7,519 nucleotides of DNA from Patulibacter sp. (GTDB taxonomy: Bacteria > Actinomycetota > Thermoleophilia > Solirubrobacterales > Solirubrobacteraceae), in NCBI GenBank assembly GCA_031119595.1, contig JAVHXX010000096.1, positions 3,584-11,102 on the forward strand, read 5' to 3'. The notes under the pieces were generated by a model. That model was given only the letters and a program-made list of their open reading frames with translations, did no database searches and was not told the DNA's origin. The position numbers and the translations under genes are program-made. This document shows, piece after piece, positions 5,726 through 7,519 of the stretch (position 1 is its first letter; each line of letters opens with the position of its first letter).

Positions 5726-7129
5726 TCAGAGCGCGGCCGCTTCGTCGCCGACCAGGCCGAGGACCTCGGTCATCACGTCGACGATCGTCGTGAACTCGTC
5801 GGTGTCGGCCACGAGCGGCGGCGCCGCGAACATGACCGGGTCGTCGCCGTCGATCGAGATGCGGGAGAGCAGGCCGCGCTCGGCCAGGCGGTCGGCGAGG
5901 GACGCCGGACCGAAGAGCTGCATGCGCTCCTCGGGCGTGAACGGGGTGCCGTCCGGGCGCGACGCGCTCAGCTCGATGCCGAAGAAGTACCCGGCGCCGC
6001 GCACGTCGCCGACGATCGGCAGGTCGAGGAGCGTGCGGAGGCGGTCGCCGAGCTCGCCCTCCTTCGCGCGGACGTGCTGCGGGATGCCCTCGCGCTCCAT
6101 GATCTCGAGGTTCTTGAGCGCGATGGCGGCCTGGATCGGGTGACCGCCGAAGGTGTTGCCGTGGGTGAAGTGGATCCCCGGCTTGGAGAACGGCTCGTAG
6201 ACCTTCTCCGACGCGATCACCGCACCGATGACGGCGTGCGACGAGGAGAGGCCCTTCGCCGTGGTGATGATGTCGGGGCGCATGTCGTAGCGCTCACTCG
6301 CGAACCACGCGCCGATGCGACCGAAGGCGCAGATCACCTCGTCGGCGACGAGCAGGATGCCGTACTTGTCGCAGAGCGCGCGCACGCCCTCGGGGTAGCC
6401 CGGCGGCGGCGTGAGGCAGCCGCCGTGGTTCTGGACCGGCTCCATGATCACCATCGCGATCGTGGTCGGGTCCTCGGCGATGATCGCCTCCTCGAGGTTC
6501 GCGAGGAGCCCGGCGGTGAACTGCTCGTCGGTCTCGTCGGCCGGGCGACCGAAGCGGGCCGTGTTGCGGACGTGCGCGACCTGCGGCACGAGCGGCTCGA
6601 ACGGACGCCGCAGCTCCGGGAGGCCGTTGATCGACAGGGCCCCGAGGGTGGTGCCGTGGTAGGCGTTGTAGCGGCCGATCGCCTTCCAACGGTGCTCGCC
6701 GCGGGCGAGGTGGTACTGCCGTGCGAGCTTCCACGCCGCCTCGACCGACTCGCCGCCACTCGGGGTGAAGAAGACGCGCTCCATGCCCTCGGGGGCCAGG
6801 CTCGCGACCTTCTCGGCGAGCTCGATCGCCCGCGGGTGCGTGCTGCCCCAGCTCGAGTGGTAGCCGAGCTCCTCGTACTGGGCGGCGGCCGCAGCGGCGA
6901 ACTCGCTCCCGAAGCCGTACCCGAGGTTCACGCAGAAGAGGTTCGAGATGCCGTCGAGATACCGGTTGCCCTCGCTGTCGATGAGGTAGCAGCCTTCGCC
7001 GCGCACCATGATCGGCAGCGCTGGCCGGCCGACCTCGCCCATCTCGGCGAAGTGCCGCCAGAGGTGTTTGCCGGCGCTCGCACGCATCGCGTCGGTGGAG
7101 GCGTGGGTGGAGGGTTGGACGGCGGTCAT
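5726..7129 (-). CDS. Class III PLP-dependent aminotransferase (omega-amino acid:pyruvate type)
   Basis: This 467-residue cytoplasmic enzyme is a fold-type I, class III aminotransferase. That group moves amino groups from omega-amino acids (beta-alanine, GABA, taurine, 6-aminohexanoate) or amines to pyruvate or 2-oxoglutarate. The Schiff-base lysine is K292 in TTAKGLSS (289-296). D263 in VADEVICAFGR (261-271) should bind the PLP ring nitrogen, E230 lies in IMEPVQNHGG (228-237), and the phosphate-contacting threonine is T326 in HGNTFGGHP (323-331). The ring-stacking aromatic is in NAYHGTT (155-161). The phosphate loop reads SGGES (124-128) instead of the usual SGSEA. KHLWRHF (21-27) and SNLFCVNLGYG (62-72) are typical of the taurine/omega-amino-acid branch. 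The ATG at 7127-7129 has GAGG 10 nt upstream. It is the first gene of the operon with hyuA and hyuB, so it probably acts on an amine or amino acid that complex releases; true donor unknown. Confidence 0.95.
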   Translation of the reverse strand: MTAVQPSTHASTDAMRASAGKHLWRHFAEMGEVGRPALPIMVRGEGCYLIDSEGNRYLDGISNLFCVNLGYGFGSEFAAAAAAQYEELGYHSSWGSTHPRAIELAEKVASLAPEGMERVFFTPSGGESVEAAWKLARQYHLARGEHRWKAIGRYNAYHGTTLGALSINGLPELRRPFEPLVPQVAHVRNTARFGRPADETDEQFTAGLLANLEEAIIAEDPTTIAMVIMEPVQNHGGCLTPPPGYPEGVRALCDKYGILLVADEVICAFGRIGAWFASERYDMRPDIITTAKGLSSSHAVIGAVIASEKVYEPFSKPGIHFTHGNTFGGHPIQAAIALKNLEIMEREGIPQHVRAKEGELGDRLRTLLDLPIVGDVRGAGYFFGIELSASRPDGTPFTPEERMQLFGPASLADRLAERGLLSRISIDGDDPVMFAAPPLVADTDEFTTIVDVMTEVLGLVGDEAAAL

Positions 7130-7139
7130 GGTGGCGGAA

Positions 7140-7143
7140 CCTC
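7140..7143 (-). promoter_or_regulatory. Ribosome-binding site (GAGG) of the aminotransferase gene
   Basis: GAGG on the minus strand ends 10 nt before the ATG at 7129. It is the clearest Shine-Dalgarno match in the operon and supports this ATG over the in-frame ATG at residue 15 (7085-7087). Confidence 0.6.
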
Positions 7144-7166
7144 GGGGGAATCGGCGGCGTCGGCCG

Positions 7167-7195
7167 ACCGTACGCCCGCGTCGGTCCCTTGCCAG
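7167..7195 (-). promoter_or_regulatory. Candidate promoter of the aminotransferase-hyuA-hyuB operon
   Basis: On the minus strand a CTGGCA (-35-like, 7190-7195) and a TACGGT (-10, matching TAnnnT, 7167-7172) are separated by 17 bp. Transcription would start near 7160, leaving a leader of about 30 nt that includes the GAGG ribosome-binding site. The LacI-operator-like palindrome lies 12 bp upstream of the -35 box. This is pattern matching in GC-rich DNA; the -10 is a better match than the -35. Confidence 0.4.
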
Positions 7196-7207
7196 TGGCC
7201 CGGCGGA

Positions 7208-7219
7208 TAAAACGATTTA
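7208..7219. promoter_or_regulatory. LacI-family operator-like palindrome (TAAAACGATTTA)
   Basis: Twelve bases centred on CG (7213-7214) show dyad symmetry, TAAA-a-CG-a-TTTA, with only the inner pair mismatched. A central CpG flanked by A-runs and T-runs is the usual form of LacI/GalR-family operators. It is the most AT-rich spot in the window. It lies between the end of a LacI-type regulator gene and the first gene of the operon, upstream of the candidate promoter. Binding by the neighbouring regulator is inferred, not shown. Confidence 0.45.
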
Positions 7220-7242
7220 GACAGCGGTCCCAGATGTGCGCG

Positions 7243-7275
7243 CGGCGCCGGGCCGCGACACCGGCACGGGCGCCG
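7243..7275 (-). terminator. GC-rich hairpin directly after the LacI-type gene, possible terminator
   Basis: The arms CGGCGCC (7243-7249) and GGCGCCG (7269-7275) are exact complements. An inner stem GCCG/CGGC (7252-7255 with 7262-7265) closes a six-base loop, with small bulges between. It begins immediately after the regulator's stop codon on the minus strand. No U-tract follows, so if it terminates transcription it would be of the tract-less kind often suggested in high-GC actinomycetes. It may simply slow or protect the 3' end. Confidence 0.35.
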
Positions 7276-7519
7276 TCAGCGCGGGCGCGACGTGCTCTCG
7301 CGCGGCAGCAGCTGCGGCAGCACGGGCGGGGGCGGCGTGGCCGGCCGGCCCTCGATGCGCGCGAGCAGCAACTCGACCGCCATCGATGCCTGCAGTGCCG
7401 GGGCGATGTCGACCGCGGTGAGGGTCGGCCGCGACGCGCGGGCGAGGGATCCGTCGAGGGCGACGGCGACGAGGAGGTCGTCCGGGACCGACAGTCCGAG
7501 GTCGCGCGCGGCGCGGGTG
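7276..7519 (-). CDS. LacI/GalR-family transcriptional regulator, C-terminal part (runs off the right edge)
   Basis: Read on the minus strand from the window edge, this frame gives 80 residues ending at TGA (7276-7278). The start is beyond the window. They match the end of the LacI/GalR effector-binding domain: ARDLGLSVPDDLLVAVALDG (residues 3-22), then LARASRPTLTAVDIAP (24-39), AVELLLARIEGRPA (46-59) and the final strand with VLPQLLPRESTSRPR (65-79). In the family the first block is usually followed by V-G-F-D-D; here it reads VALDG. The DNA-binding helix-turn-helix is outside the window. The gene lies 146 nt upstream of the aminotransferase-hyuA-hyuB operon in the same direction, and a LacI-type operator-like site lies in the gap, so it is the likely local regulator. 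Repression relieved by substrate or product is the usual mode but is not shown here. Confidence 0.85.
   Translation of the reverse strand, partial: TRAARDLGLSVPDDLLVAVALDGSLARASRPTLTAVDIAPALQASMAVELLLARIEGRPATPPPPVLPQLLPRESTSRPR

Noticed and set aside
5733..5740. GCGGCCGC 8-bp palindrome at the end of the aminotransferase gene
   Set aside because: A short all-GC palindrome is common at this base composition and lies in coding sequence.
5711..7210. 499-codon plus-strand open frame opposite the aminotransferase
   Set aside because: Antisense shadow of a gene with all its catalytic residues; no domain in the reverse product.

Overview
The window is very GC-rich and all genes favour G/C in the third codon position. 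This, with candidate leaderless TAnnnT-N6-ATG starts and a small actinobacterial-style zinc-motif protein, points to a high-GC actinomycete (Actinomycetota); the genus cannot be told from the sequence. There are seven protein genes, one cut by the right edge. I see no tRNA, rRNA, CRISPR array, insertion sequence or origin.

Left part (1-1797): positions 1-81 hold no gene I can support. A pyridoxamine-phosphate-oxidase-like flavin-barrel protein (82-660, minus) faces away from two plus-strand genes across a 180-nt divergent intergenic region. The plus-strand genes are a 96-residue Cys/His protein (847-1137) and a two-helix membrane protein with a bacterial PH-like domain (1183-1797). They are 45 nt apart and probably co-transcribed.

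Right part (1816-7519, all minus strand): read 5' to 3' on the minus strand, this part has the end of a LacI/GalR-type regulator (runs off the right edge, stop at 7276-7278), a 146-nt gap, a class III PLP aminotransferase, a HyuA-type ATP-dependent subunit, and a HyuB-type subunit. The last three are packed as an operon: 23 nt between aminotransferase and hyuA, and a 4-nt ATGA overlap between hyuA and hyuB. The gap after the regulator holds a GC-rich hairpin, an AT-rich LacI-operator-like palindrome centred on CG, a candidate promoter and a GAGG ribosome-binding site. hyuB ends 18 nt from the convergent PH-domain gene.

Working model (inference): HyuA and HyuB form an ATP-dependent ring-opening amidohydrolase (lactam, hydantoin or oxoproline type). 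The aminotransferase then removes the amino group of the released amino acid, giving a semialdehyde or keto acid. The LacI-type protein would sense the substrate or a product. The substrate is not determined. The ATP-dependent caprolactamase plus omega-amino-acid transaminase route is the closest described logic. The most unexpected DNA-level feature is a perfect 24-bp palindrome without spacer, inside the first 25 codons of hyuB.
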